Assembly (NCBI RefSeq): GCF_018614975.1
Contig: NZ_JAGGNR010000029.1
Location: 1-64,000 of the forward strand
Direction: 5' to 3'
Source of the DNA: Paenibacillus polymyxa
Lineage (GTDB): Bacteria; Bacillota; Bacilli; Paenibacillales; Paenibacillaceae
DNA: 64,000 nucleotides
The notes below the pieces were generated by a model, which worked only from the letters and a program-made list of their open reading frames with translations, had not been told where the DNA came from and ran no database searches. The stretch's first letter is position 1; each line of letters starts with the position of its first letter. The position numbers were made by a program, and so were the translations under genes. Below, in pieces: positions 8,370 through 19,114 of the stretch.

Positions 8370-9265
8370 TTAAACAAGAGGCTTAGAAATAATTATATTT
8401 ACTCCTTCTTGATCGGCATCAAAACTAACACCCAGAGCTTCCCATAGATCTAAAATAATTTTGGCTAGAGGTAATAAATCCCTCATACCTGTCCAGTCCG
8501 GATAACGAGTGTATAGGTACTCTAATTCATCGCTCAAACGAACAAGATAGGGAGTGAAATACTCCATTTGCATTTGATCCAGATATTTTTGGAGTTTGAG
8601 TCCATGAACTTGCCCTAATAGATTGCCTGTAATATTTAGCAACAGATTGGACTCTTCCTGTATTTTGATAAATACATTATAGGAGTTGCCGTCCATGAAA
8701 TATTCATCAATCGTTTCTCCCATGGTCTTTACTATAGATTGGGAAAGGTATCGTACATCTTCGTTTCTTAGAGTTGAGGTTTCAGTGAATGAAGTAATAG
8801 CCAAACGATCTGCAATATATTCCATCCACATAATTTCTCCCAGCTTACAAGCAATGGTCAGAATGTCATCTCCACGAGTGACCTTAAATGACTTATAGGA
8901 ATATGAACATGCGCTAACTCGTGATGAAGTGTATGTACTGCTATGTCTTTAGCTTCTTCATTGAATAGTGCCCAAAAAAGAATATCTGTTACGAAGATCG
9001 TATATTTCTGATGATTATTCTCAATGTAGCTGATAACCTTGGCTACAGCCGAACCAAATAAGGCCTCAGTGTACCCCTCTTGAATCGACTTTGACCGTTG
9101 GAATGAAATGAGATCCACTTTAAATGCACTTGTGTAAACAATTAATTCTAAACCCTTCATATCTAATCCTGATATAAGTTGAAGAACTAGTTTTTGAATA
9201 GATTTTGTTGCAGCATCTTTTTGTACTTGATCAATGTCCTGTATTCTAAGTTCAATTTCAAACAT
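8370..9265 (-). pseudogene. HExxH metallopeptidase-like gene split by a frameshift
   Basis: Two adjacent minus-strand frames read as one gene. The first (9265-8858) contains HHELAHVHIP with the HExxH at residues 115-119. The second (through 8370) contains GDDILTIACKLGEIMWMEYIADRLA, placing a glutamate (WMEYIADRLA) where a third zinc ligand is expected. The frames join near 8880-8890, after ISHLRSLV, with a one-base offset. The combined product would be about 300 residues. I do not recognise the family beyond the zinc-binding signature. It may be a recent pseudogene or a sequencing error; no classic slippery heptamer is evident. Confidence 0.6.
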
Positions 9266-9852
9266 TTTCCCACCACTTTTCCTTGTTTAATTTTTCAAAA
9301 GGAGAGTTAATTCGAATATTTAAAGTTATAGGTCAGTTGTCACACTTAATTTTACAATATTCAATCTATGAATTACATTCCCAACTTTGAGCTTCCTTCT
9401 ATTTTTGTTTCTCCCAGTTTGAGCACTCCATACCTCATAAAGTTCCACTGTACTGCACCCCTGTGTTTGTTTAGGCACTGCAATCATTTTTATACAGGTA
9501 AATCTACAAATCTATCATATGTCGCCTTACATCTAAATTGCGGCTGTCAGAAACAACACAATGACAAAGAACTGAATCCTTAATTAAAAAGGATAGTTTC
9601 TTTGTCATAGAAATTAGAGAAGCTTTACCTGTCTTTGCCAAGAAGTTGGCTTGATCCATTTTAGTTTCATTACATTGCATCTTAGGTGTTTTCAATTTAA
9701 AGGACGAAAGTCTCTATAATCATAATATAAGTATTCACCCGTGTATAACTTGGTTATCAAACGGTTTATAGAACTAATCAATCATCGGCCACTTAAATCC
9801 ACGGACTTTCTGTTGACTCATGGAATTGAATACCCGGTAAGTTAGTTTAAAC
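9266..9852. other. gene-poor gap of about 590 bases
   Basis: No convincing coding region on either strand; short frames here lack ribosome sites and family motifs. A stretch near 9750-9800 reads LVIKRFIELINHRPLKST, which faintly recalls transposase C-termini but is too short to call. Confidence 0.4.
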
Positions 9853-10911
9853 TTAAAGTTGAAACGGCAAATCCTCCCCTTCATTTTCCGTAGCTGTAGA
9901 ATCATTTTTTTCTTCATCCGAACGTCCAAGCCTTTTCATTAACTCATCATACTGCAATTTTATTTTTCTGTTATCAGGGAACAACAGCATTTCATTAAGC
10001 AACCTCCCCTCTAACTTTTTATCTTCTGTCCAATATTCGTCCCATATTTTTTTAGAATCCTCTACTGATTCTTGAGGAAGACTATTTGATATTATTCTAT
10101 TACTAACTTCCATTGCATTATAATTATGTATAATATCCGGTATTACACATATTATTTCATCTGTAACTCTTTCCAAGACAAGAGATTGCTTATTAGAATA
10201 ATAAAGTTTATATGGATATACAACTTCAAATACTGAGTTAAAATCATTAATTCTTGATTCCCAAGCTGATTCTTCCCAAAGAATAATAAAAAACATAGCT
10301 GAGCCAAACCTAATCTTCACAAGACCATGTTTATGTGGGATTCGCAAAGCGTCTTTATTGGGACTAATATAATTTGACCTTGTATACGACAACCCATGAA
10401 TCATTACTCTTGGATTATGAACAATATAAAGTGGTGTGTAATATGACCCGAATGACTGATTTTCTTCCCCCATGAGAGTAAGATCAACATGTAACCCACC
10501 AAATATCGAAACCTTCGGAATATTTTCTTGATCATTATACAGGATAAATTTTAGGTATCTTTGGTACCACGATAAATCCAATTTGTTTTTCCTTGCACTG
10601 TTATACGATACTTTTAGTAGCCATCTCACCAAAAAATTGTAATCATAATTAATTTTTAACTTGGAATCTCTTACAAATTTATCAAGAAAGTTTTCTCGAA
10701 TAAATGGATTTCCATAATCATCAAGAGCTCTTAAAAGCACACCATTGCAATTAGCGCATACATCATGAACTACCATTCCTTTGCTATCCTTGTACTCTTT
10801 TTCATTATCAATCGTTATATCTTGTTCAGGGAATATCTTGAGAATCCTGTCTGGAATAACGTGTTCTCTTGTAAGTTTATCAAAATCCTCAAAACAAAAC
10901 ATGCATTGCAT
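9853..10911 (-). CDS. HNH endonuclease, last gene of the STAND-nuclease operon
   Basis: A 352-residue protein with an N-terminal HNH/zinc module: CxxC at residues 3-6, REHVIP (His17), then VCANCN with CxxC at 52-55. This arrangement (CxxC...EHxxP...CxxCN) marks HNH nucleases that cut nucleic acid. The rest (60-340) is unfamiliar and may be a target-recognition or regulatory domain; the C-terminus is charged (EEKNDSTATENEGEDLPF). ATG 10911 follows AAAGGGGAG by seven bases; a longer reading from 10944 would overlap the upstream gene. The 29-base gap to that gene suggests co-transcription. Confidence 0.75.
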   Translation of the reverse strand: MQCMFCFEDFDKLTREHVIPDRILKIFPEQDITIDNEKEYKDSKGMVVHDVCANCNGVLLRALDDYGNPFIRENFLDKFVRDSKLKINYDYNFLVRWLLKVSYNSARKNKLDLSWYQRYLKFILYNDQENIPKVSIFGGLHVDLTLMGEENQSFGSYYTPLYIVHNPRVMIHGLSYTRSNYISPNKDALRIPHKHGLVKIRFGSAMFFIILWEESAWESRINDFNSVFEVVYPYKLYYSNKQSLVLERVTDEIICVIPDIIHNYNAMEVSNRIISNSLPQESVEDSKKIWDEYWTEDKKLEGRLLNEMLLFPDNRKIKLQYDELMKRLGRSDEEKNDSTATENEGEDLPFQL

Positions 10912-10940
10912 AAAGAAGCTCCCCTTTAAAATATAATTAT

Positions 10941-13900
10941 TCAATTATCAGTTTCAATTGTTTCTCTGTCTATAATTCGTTTTGCTTCACGAGCATAAAA
11001 TTCTGCAATACTTTTTAGAGTGACTGCAAACCGTTGAAATCCCGCATTTTCAGTATCTTCGGCTTTAAGCAGATACTCATCTGAAAGTTTGAGTTCAGGT
11101 TGTGCAGTCGGATCTATCCAATGTGCACCTCGCGAGTTAAGTATCCCAGATCTAAATCCCCTACGAATAGGATCTGCATCCTTATCATTCAATGCAGTCG
11201 CCACAGATTCATTTATCCATAGACCTCCTGCGGAGGGTGGAGAATGGACAAGAACGTGACCAACATTAATTAGTGCAACTTCCAAGTGTCCTGAGTCTGA
11301 ACAAATCTTTGTGACTTGTTGAAGCCATTTTAAGAAAAACTCATCATCGAAATCTCCATTTTTGAGACTGCCCGGGGGGATTCGCCAACCGTGAAGCAAT
11401 TTCCAAGCATTCGAAGCAGTTGATTGCGATTCTTCATTTGACTCGACTAATGATTCACTCTTTTTAGAACGATATATCTTACGGATAAGCTCACAAAAAA
11501 ACTCAGGCTCTTCTGAAATATGATACTCCAGAAGTTTGGGAGCAACTTTATTACCGCCTCGATTCATTAAAGGTAAATAGCCCCATTCAATGTGATAAAG
11601 ATCCTCGAACTTAATGTCTGGAGATTGATGCAGTACTTTAATAAGGCCTACGATCAGACTGGGTTTTATGACATAGCTTGGCTCAGATGAGGATAAACCT
11701 GCTTCCAATGCTTGCAAGCATTGTTTGAGATTCAAATTTTGCTTAAGTTGGCGTACTACGTTAAGACAATAAATTGCAGCAAAAGGCCTTCCATGCTCAA
11801 TCAGTTTGTCTATTGCTAATGTTAGATCGCATTCTAGCTGATTGGGATTTACATCAGTTTTTGTCCAATATTCATGCTCGTTTTCCATTAACCACTTGGC
11901 AGCACGATCCCATGTCTCATTATTGAAAGGTAAATAACAAAGAAATTGATTAATTTTTTCTACACCCCAGTTTGCTTTGTACAGCTGGTCTACCCAAGAC
12001 CAGCCGTTTCTAGCATATCGTGACCAGATATAACCCCTCATCAAAGATATATGATTTTCATCTTCAGATTCTAAATATCTTGAGAATAAAATTTCATTAT
12101 TGCTTTCATCAGCTACCGCACCAAGACTTATACCTACGTAATAGGGAGATTGCACCCTATTTGAAAATTCAATTACCCTATAAATGTCGGTCATTTTTAA
12201 AATTTGTACTATTGCTTGTTGACGCTTCACTTCAAGTTGTTTGCTGTTTTCTTCCCAATTCTCCAGATCATCATATAAATCAGGATCATATTCACCGAAT
12301 AGTCTTTGATGTAAGAGTATTGGATTTTTAGGAATCATATTTGTTGTAGCTTTCTCAAGAAGCTTTAACAGTTCATCATCTAAAGCCCATTCTGCTTCAG
12401 AAAAACTACGATGTTTTGAGATGAGATTCATAAGTTTATTCCATAGAAAAAAATTTTCTTCTTCAGGCTGTCCAATAACTTTCTCGGAGGACAATATTTC
12501 AAGTAGCAAATTAAATGAAGTACGTGGAAGTTCATCGATGTGATCAATAAGCTGATTTAACAAAATTGTGTTCTTACTAGCAAGAGAGATAGCCAGATCA
12601 GAATAAAATTCTACCTGTTCCCAATATTCACTTTGGGAAGTCTCTTCTCTCCATTGCTCAGGTATACTGTCACGCCACAACGGTTTGTGCGACCCCATTG
12701 AAGTCTGCTTCTGATTTGGAAGCAGACTGATTAGTAATTTCCATGCAACTTTGGGAAGCTCTTTGGTTAACGTTTTAACAGCAACTTTACGTTTTTGTAT
12801 CGGTGCAACAGTCTGTGGAAGCCAAGGCAGTAAAATTGTTGTAAGTGAATTGGCTGGACGATTGGACCATGTTCCACCAGGGTCAAGGCTGGCTAGTTCA
12901 CCAAGTATTACACATACTCTCACTAAATATTGTTCTTCCCAAGCTAAAGATTCAAGCGCCCACAACAATCCAGTCAAATAATTCCCACCTGTAACTCCAC
13001 TATCCTCTTGTGAAAATAGTTCAACAAATGGGCAATATTCTGAGTGCAGTTCTTGTTCAACCGTAAACAAGAACTCTTCTGGAGCAGCCTCTGCTAAAAC
13101 TGGTAGTATTTTATTCAAGCTCCCCCAAAGCTTCCAGTCTGCTCCCTCAAATATCCCGCGGATAGCATGTATGGTTACCATTTCAGGCAAACCCTCAGAA
13201 CAATTAATTAAATCTTCTCCTCGGGTACCTAAGAGTGCTAAAGATTGGGCTAATCCATTTCTGATATATGAAGAGTATGTTAACTTTTTCCCATAAACTC
13301 CTGCTGCAAATCGTTCTTCTGAAGGAAGTTCAAAAGAAGGATCTGGTTCAGAGAGTACTGATATGATTAAACCTTTTAGATGGTTCAGATTCTGGTCAAA
13401 AATACGAGGACTTAGTATCGACCATAGATCAGTTCGATTTTTTGTTTTCCAAACCCCATTACTGAGTGAGAGAGGACTCTCATTTTGCAAAAGCATCTCT
13501 CTTGCTAGAAGTAGCCAATTTGGATGATCTTTCTCTAATAAACTATTTAAAATTCTCATGTCAGTTTCATTGTTTTCTTCCCACATCCCTATTAAGTTAA
13601 TTAAAGCAAGTGTGGATGCTTCATTAAAATTAGACCAATCTGCTTTTCTATTTTCAGACTTTATCAATAGCTTGTCAGGTATATGAGATACATTTGAAAG
13701 TTGAAATAGTTCTTTTAAATCATCTGGAAGCTTTTCAAATGTAATGGTTCCAGCATTCTGATTCCATGTTTGTACAATATCTACAATGCGAGGCCAAACC
13801 CAATGCGGATATTGTTTATCAAATTGTGCGATATGTGAATGCAAAAGTGATAACACAATTCCCTCTTCTTCTCCGAGATCATAAGCTAAAACATAAAAAT

Positions 13901-14480
13901 GATTTAAGAATGAATAAAAATCACCATCTGAAATATCGGTGTTATTATTGGCCAACTTCAAATGGTGTCTCAGAACATCTAATTTGATTTTGCTTTTAGA
14001 CGGACTAAAGTTAGATTGTGTTACGTTCCTTTTAAACTCCTCTAAGTCTTTGGTGTGTTTTGCCTGATTTAATATCCATCGAACATTATGTGAATCAGTA
14101 GCATTTAATGGACCAGTAATAAGAACAATAACATCCTTTTCTTTGGAAAAGATATTGGAATTATTAAAATCGTTCCAGGCAGCTTGCATTACTTCTGAGA
14201 GCATACTGTCTCCATAGGTAATTCCAATTTTATGTTTAATCTGTGCAAGCATCTTAGCTTTTCTCTTGGAAATAGGTTCTTCAACAATAACAATTAAGTC
14301 ATCAGTATTAAATCCATCAATTCTACCTTGAAGCTTTATTCCGATTACCGGCCATTGCGGTAAACAAGGTACTATTCCCCCAGTAAGCATCAATGTAACA
14401 AAAGAAGCTTGAACATGAGCCTCAAAGTGTACTCCTCCGCCCCCGGTTGAAAATGGATTGCTCAGTTGCTTATGTTTCAT
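10941..14480 (-). CDS. 1179-residue protein: N-terminal PD-(D/E)xK-like nuclease domain plus long helical region
   Basis: The N-terminus is glycine-rich (STGGGGVHFEAHVQA, about 11-23). It contains Glu20, TDDLIVIV (about 59-66) and AQIKHK (79-84), the order E...D...QxK expected of restriction-endonuclease-like domains of the DUF4297 (Cap4-like) sort. The remaining ~1000 residues are predominantly helical by composition, as in repeat-built sensor or scaffold proteins, and I see no P-loop. It sits between the STAND protein and the HNH nuclease, with ATG 14480 preceded by AAGGA. By position and domain type it looks like an effector or target-recognition subunit of the same system. The exact family is not recognised. 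Confidence 0.7.
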   Translation of the reverse strand: MKHKQLSNPFSTGGGGVHFEAHVQASFVTLMLTGGIVPCLPQWPVIGIKLQGRIDGFNTDDLIVIVEEPISKRKAKMLAQIKHKIGITYGDSMLSEVMQAAWNDFNNSNIFSKEKDVIVLITGPLNATDSHNVRWILNQAKHTKDLEEFKRNVTQSNFSPSKSKIKLDVLRHHLKLANNNTDISDGDFYSFLNHFYVLAYDLGEEEGIVLSLLHSHIAQFDKQYPHWVWPRIVDIVQTWNQNAGTITFEKLPDDLKELFQLSNVSHIPDKLLIKSENRKADWSNFNEASTLALINLIGMWEENNETDMRILNSLLEKDHPNWLLLAREMLLQNESPLSLSNGVWKTKNRTDLWSILSPRIFDQNLNHLKGLIISVLSEPDPSFELPSEERFAAGVYGKKLTYSSYIRNGLAQSLALLGTRGEDLINCSEGLPEMVTIHAIRGIFEGADWKLWGSLNKILPVLAEAAPEEFLFTVEQELHSEYCPFVELFSQEDSGVTGGNYLTGLLWALESLAWEEQYLVRVCVILGELASLDPGGTWSNRPANSLTTILLPWLPQTVAPIQKRKVAVKTLTKELPKVAWKLLISLLPNQKQTSMGSHKPLWRDSIPEQWREETSQSEYWEQVEFYSDLAISLASKNTILLNQLIDHIDELPRTSFNLLLEILSSEKVIGQPEEENFFLWNKLMNLISKHRSFSEAEWALDDELLKLLEKATTNMIPKNPILLHQRLFGEYDPDLYDDLENWEENSKQLEVKRQQAIVQILKMTDIYRVIEFSNRVQSPYYVGISLGAVADESNNEILFSRYLESEDENHISLMRGYIWSRYARNGWSWVDQLYKANWGVEKINQFLCYLPFNNETWDRAAKWLMENEHEYWTKTDVNPNQLECDLTLAIDKLIEHGRPFAAIYCLNVVRQLKQNLNLKQCLQALEAGLSSSEPSYVIKPSLIVGLIKVLHQSPDIKFEDLYHIEWGYLPLMNRGGNKVAPKLLEYHISEEPEFFCELIRKIYRSKKSESLVESNEESQSTASNAWKLLHGWRIPPGSLKNGDFDDEFFLKWLQQVTKICSDSGHLEVALINVGHVLVHSPPSAGGLWINESVATALNDKDADPIRRGFRSGILNSRGAHWIDPTAQPELKLSDEYLLKAEDTENAGFQRFAVTLKSIAEFYAREAKRIIDRETIETDN

Positions 14481-14606
14481 AAAGATCAATCCTTATCAAA
14501 AAATATTTCCCCTACATAGAGATCTGAATTAGATCATTTTAAAAACTTGTTTTTTTCTAAGCATTAGAATGGTTATATCTTTGATATTCCACTGGGTATC
14601 TAATTG

Positions 14607-17600
14607 TCACTCAAAACGCTCATTTTGATTCTGTTCTTGAGCTTGCTCCCAATTACGAATCCGATTAATTTCTTTTTTCAAAATTGGCTCTTTATTCTTA
14701 GCCCACTTTACAACAAATGGATTCTCGTATTTCATTAAGCTTTCTAATAAGGGAAGACGTTTTAACATTACATCGGCCAGTGAGTCTGACCAATGATTTG
14801 GATGAAAAACATGCATTAATTGTTCTAGAATAACGGTCGGTTCAAAATAATTATCTATCAAATACTTTGCTAATGATGTCCACTCTATTTGCTGCGATGG
14901 CGATGTGTTTTGATAAGCATCAATGATGGATGCCATTAATGGGTATCGCTCTGTTTTCTTTACATCACACCAATTGATTATCAGCTCATCAGATATCAAA
15001 TTTAGTGGGTTAAGGTTTAATTGTCCGCTAAATATCTGAGCAATTCTATAATCCATTTCTTCTGTGTCCCTTACAAACACTTCTATAAACACAAGTGGTT
15101 GAACCTCTACCAAAGACAAAAAAACATGATCAAGATCAGAAAAAAACACATTATCTTCTGTTATTGAAGAATATAGCTTAGTAGCAATACGTTTAGCGTT
15201 ACGGGTAGATTCCACATCCGTAAAACAGATCTTGATTATTTCAGACACAAAATGATGATTCTCAAATGAACGTTGAGAAAAATCATAATTTAAAACCAAT
15301 TCTTGCCCTAAACTGACAATGTCTTGGTTTAAGCCCTTGTCATCTCTGGAAATTCGTATATAAAATAATTCTACGGCTACAGCTAATCCATCTTCTTTTG
15401 AACTTATAAGACGTATTAATTCGAAGAACTTTTCATTAAAGTCTATATCCTGAGTTCGTATTAGAGCTAAGCTTCCGAAAGACGAAATCGGTGCTTTTCC
15501 GAGTTGAAGAGACCTCTTCAGACGATCTAAACCATTAGGATCTATTACAACAGACTGAAGCGATGGGAAGACTTCTGAAAGCAATTCGTGATCAATTGCT
15601 TCATCCAAGATTTCTTCAGCGGAACTCTTATCAATTAAAGCAAGATAATATAAGAAGCCTTGTAAAAGAAGATACTGTCGGTTTGTGTAGTTAATTTCAC
15701 TCAGCTTTCCTACCATGTGAGTCCAAAATTTCTTTGCATCACTGGTTTCTTGTGCCAACCCTTGTCCTAACTCATATATATTTCTGTTATAAGTACACAT
15801 TAGATGTATTAACAAAGAGTCTAGGGTATCTTCATGGTTACAAAGTTTACGCCCGAGCTCGTTTAATAGATTACTAATCTTAGCATGTGCATTTTCAGCA
15901 TCTTCTAAATCGACTATCTCATAGTAGTTTCCCAGTCCAGGTAGAGTTAACAACATTACTTCATCATATAATGAATTGGGTTCTAACAACGTGTTTAACG
16001 AGTCAAGTCGTGTTGAAACTTCATCGGACATTTTATCAGAATCATACCTTTTAGTTTTTTTTACCGCATACCAAGCTTCATGCCAGGTTTCTTTAGCCAA
16101 AATTTGTTTTACAGCAGATTCTAACACCTCATAGACTTTTGCTCTAGTCCAGAGCCCTCTAAATTTGTTACATAAAACTCTTTTTATCTTATTTCCAATT
16201 AGCTTATCCGATATAGCAGTTGACACAGCATATTCAATAAACGTTTCATACCAAGTTTGAATTTCTTCTTTGGATTTTGGATAGTACCCGTAATCTCGAA
16301 CGAGAGCACCAAAGTTAAAGCTATTGATAGCTGAAAAATTTGAGGTTTCTAGTGATGCATCTAAGAGGTATATTCCAAGTTCAACTTCATTATCAAGATC
16401 TGATTCTATGAGGCAGGATATGATCTTAAGCCTTTGCTCAACAGAAGCGTGCGTTCCTGAAAGATAGATATAGAAAAGAGATTTTAGTGTAGTACGAATT
16501 GAATTGTTGTTTTCGTTAACAGTTTCTGTTAAAGCATAGTTACAGAGCAACCTAGTAGATCTTTCAAATAAATCGCTATCATATGCTAGGGATCTCAATA
16601 AATTTGTGTAATAATAGAAATCAGAATTTTCACGAGAGAAAAATATCGATTCATTCGCTTGATCATTAATTTCCTCCATCCGTGAAAGTACTAACTGGGG
16701 ATGAAGAGGAGCTACATTTCGAAGGATATTAAGAGCATCCTTATTGAGCTTTCGAAAATCCTCTAATAGACCACCGCTTGAAAGCCAATCTTTAGCTATC
16801 TCTCGAGCTAATTGACTATTGTGGAGATATCCAAGCCTTCTTGAAAACGATTGTAATAATCTCGGATTAGCATGATCTTCGAATGTACTTCTAATCAATT
16901 GTTTAGGAAGATTCTCCAGCGCATTTTGAGCCAGTTTGTTTGCTATGGCATGTGGTAATACAGCTCTCCAAGAGCTTCGTTGCTGTACAAGATCTCTCCT
17001 CTTTAGTTCCGCTATGTTCTGATAGAGCTCTAATACACTCATTCCAGATAAATCGGCTAGTAAGGTGATTTCAATACTGTTTGGGCCAACAGTCTCAATA
17101 CTGAACGAATATACAAGTGAACAGATTTCAGCTGCTTTGAGTAATTTTGAGTCGGGATCATTTCGTTGTATAAATAATCTATTAAATAATTCTGCATCCC
17201 TGAGATGAGAGATATTATCCCCTATGTTGATTGTTCTAGCTAATGCAATAGCAACACGTGCATTTCCACCAGAAATTTTAGATATCTGTCTAATACTTAC
17301 GCTATTGATATGTTTAAATCTTTTACTAATTACTTTTTCAATTAGCTCAGTTGATGAAGGTTCTAATCGGAAAACCGCTGTTTGTTCAGGTTGATCATCT
17401 CTGACGTCGTACTCAATTGTGAGTAAACTTATGTAATTATCATTCGCATATAACTTAGTTAAATGATTATGAAGATCAGGAGGACAATTATCTACGATCA
17501 GTATTCCTCTTTTTCTAAGTGTTTTAAGTCTTGCAGCAAAAGATCTAGGGTCGGGAATGGGAGCATCACCTAGATCAGTATAAAAAGCCAAAGACTTGTT

Positions 17601-18389
17601 GAGAGCTTCTTCACCAATTCGTTTATCAAATAACGCTTGAACTAAGCGTGTTTTTCCTACTCCTGATAATCCGATTAGACGAACAGAAGAACCCGGTCGC
17701 CCTAATATTGTTCTCAATTCGTGAATACCTTGTAGCAGATCAGTACTCTCTGTAGAAACACTTGCAGAGTTAGACAGACGAAACGTACCATCGAGTAAAT
17801 ATTCTTCTTCTGTGCTCTCGGAATGGTTTGCCCAGTTACTGAACGCTTGCCATCCTTGTATTGGATGACCAATCTTGTCTCTAACCCATAGAACTATAGA
17901 AGGATGACTTCTCACCCAACTAGCAACCCGCTCACGATCATAAAAATCCACTTTCAATTGAGAAGCATTACTGTAATCCGATATGGCTTCCAGCATAGCT
18001 GATTTTCTACTTTTTAATGAAGAGTCTGAAATTGATCCCTGGCTACTGATTATTATGTAAGCACCGTTATTATCGGCCAAATCTTTTATCACTTGTCTTA
18101 GTAACTTGTTAGGACGCATTTCTAGTAGAATCTCACTCCGAGGCATATCAGGTTTCTTCACTTGAAATGCTGTATGTTGTCTGGGAATAAAGCCATCATT
18201 CATTAGTAAAGAATTTGCCTCAACGCGTACATCTATTCCACCATCTTTGGCATTTTGATTACCTCCCCAGGTCACACCTGAGGTCTGGAGTTGCATTGAT
18301 GATAAGTCAGCTTCACAAAGTAGTCCAATTAAGGATCTCAAATCAGAATCATTAAGTTGAGCGATCTCATCACCCGTTATTTCAAGCAT
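14607..18389 (-). CDS. STAND-type NTPase with N-terminal Mrr-like nuclease domain
   Basis: A 1260-residue protein. Residues about 1-170 carry a restriction-endonuclease-like motif set: GGIDVRVEA with Asp53, then FQVKK at 75-79 (D...QxK). A P-loop NTPase follows, with Walker A GLSGVGKT at 240-247 and Walker B ILIVDN around Asp300. The remaining ~800 residues are helical, consistent with a ligand-sensing C-terminal array. This nuclease-NTPase-sensor order is that of STAND antiphage proteins such as Avs, in which phage proteins trigger oligomerisation and DNA cleavage. It lies 21 bases after a membrane protein gene and 126 bases before the large partner. ATG 18389 has GGGGG seven bases upstream. 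Confidence 0.8.
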   Translation of the reverse strand: MLEITGDEIAQLNDSDLRSLIGLLCEADLSSMQLQTSGVTWGGNQNAKDGGIDVRVEANSLLMNDGFIPRQHTAFQVKKPDMPRSEILLEMRPNKLLRQVIKDLADNNGAYIIISSQGSISDSSLKSRKSAMLEAISDYSNASQLKVDFYDRERVASWVRSHPSIVLWVRDKIGHPIQGWQAFSNWANHSESTEEEYLLDGTFRLSNSASVSTESTDLLQGIHELRTILGRPGSSVRLIGLSGVGKTRLVQALFDKRIGEEALNKSLAFYTDLGDAPIPDPRSFAARLKTLRKRGILIVDNCPPDLHNHLTKLYANDNYISLLTIEYDVRDDQPEQTAVFRLEPSSTELIEKVISKRFKHINSVSIRQISKISGGNARVAIALARTINIGDNISHLRDAELFNRLFIQRNDPDSKLLKAAEICSLVYSFSIETVGPNSIEITLLADLSGMSVLELYQNIAELKRRDLVQQRSSWRAVLPHAIANKLAQNALENLPKQLIRSTFEDHANPRLLQSFSRRLGYLHNSQLAREIAKDWLSSGGLLEDFRKLNKDALNILRNVAPLHPQLVLSRMEEINDQANESIFFSRENSDFYYYTNLLRSLAYDSDLFERSTRLLCNYALTETVNENNNSIRTTLKSLFYIYLSGTHASVEQRLKIISCLIESDLDNEVELGIYLLDASLETSNFSAINSFNFGALVRDYGYYPKSKEEIQTWYETFIEYAVSTAISDKLIGNKIKRVLCNKFRGLWTRAKVYEVLESAVKQILAKETWHEAWYAVKKTKRYDSDKMSDEVSTRLDSLNTLLEPNSLYDEVMLLTLPGLGNYYEIVDLEDAENAHAKISNLLNELGRKLCNHEDTLDSLLIHLMCTYNRNIYELGQGLAQETSDAKKFWTHMVGKLSEINYTNRQYLLLQGFLYYLALIDKSSAEEILDEAIDHELLSEVFPSLQSVVIDPNGLDRLKRSLQLGKAPISSFGSLALIRTQDIDFNEKFFELIRLISSKEDGLAVAVELFYIRISRDDKGLNQDIVSLGQELVLNYDFSQRSFENHHFVSEIIKICFTDVESTRNAKRIATKLYSSITEDNVFFSDLDHVFLSLVEVQPLVFIEVFVRDTEEMDYRIAQIFSGQLNLNPLNLISDELIINWCDVKKTERYPLMASIIDAYQNTSPSQQIEWTSLAKYLIDNYFEPTVILEQLMHVFHPNHWSDSLADVMLKRLPLLESLMKYENPFVVKWAKNKEPILKKEINRIRNWEQAQEQNQNERFE

Positions 18390-18410
18390 AATCATGCCCC
18401 CTATTTGTTG

Positions 18411-19106
18411 CTAACTTTCTATTGTAATTAGAATATCGTCCAAAATAGAAATCAGATTGTTACGTTGCCCTACTTTCTTATAAACAATAATTTCAGTGAA
18501 TTCTTCGAAGAGGTTTTTTGAATATGTTATAGCTGTTACTATAAATATGGATATAGTTAAAACACCGAAGAATATAGCAAATTGCCCCTCGGTAGATTGA
18601 TAGATATTCATTCCATAAATATGTTTCAGAAGATAATTTAAGTTTGGTGCAAGAACTGCTATTAATATACTTGGTGCAATAAGTGCCGGCATTTTGTCTT
18701 TACTATTGTCTGTCTTATATGAGTCCATCAAACGTTCAATTTTCCATTTTGAATAGAGGTTATGCTCTATTAGATATTCTGTAATAAGGTGAACCTGAAC
18801 TTCATGAAAACCGTCGATCCACTTACCTTTTTCTGTTTTAACAGAAAACTCTCTATTAAGTATAATCCGAGATTTATTATTAAACTGTTTATGTATACAA
18901 ACAAATAACACAAAGAAAACAGTCGCAGATATGATCGTAATCAAAGTCCAATTCTCGGTTAATAACAGTATTAGTAAAAAAATTGAGATTGGCACGGTTA
19001 AAATACATGTGATCATATATCCCCAAAATAAAAATGGCATATTCTTGTAAATAAGCACACGTGCCCTTACTTTATTCGAGTAATAATCAAGTAATCTGTT
19101 TTTCAT
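18411..19106 (-). CDS. membrane protein with two pairs of transmembrane segments, unknown
   Basis: A 231-residue protein with hydrophobic segments at about 24-47 and 53-70, a central soluble stretch (75-140, charged, with KDKMPALIAPS at its end), and two more segments at about 143-160 and 175-198. The layout recalls small membrane partners of defence NTPases that sense or damage the membrane, but no family signature is recognised. It begins eight bases after the XRE gene and ends 21 bases before the STAND gene, so it is almost certainly co-transcribed with both. GAGGATCAA precedes ATG 19106. Confidence 0.7.
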   Translation of the reverse strand: MKNRLLDYYSNKVRARVLIYKNMPFLFWGYMITCILTVPISIFLLILLLTENWTLITIISATVFFVLFVCIHKQFNNKSRIILNREFSVKTEKGKWIDGFHEVQVHLITEYLIEHNLYSKWKIERLMDSYKTDNSKDKMPALIAPSILIAVLAPNLNYLLKHIYGMNIYQSTEGQFAIFFGVLTISIFIVTAITYSKNLFEEFTEIIVYKKVGQRNNLISILDDILITIES

Positions 19107-19114
19107 TTGATCCT

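Noticed and set aside
9504..9695. Short frame in the gap upstream of the HNH gene
   Set aside because: No motif or start signal; composition looks non-coding.
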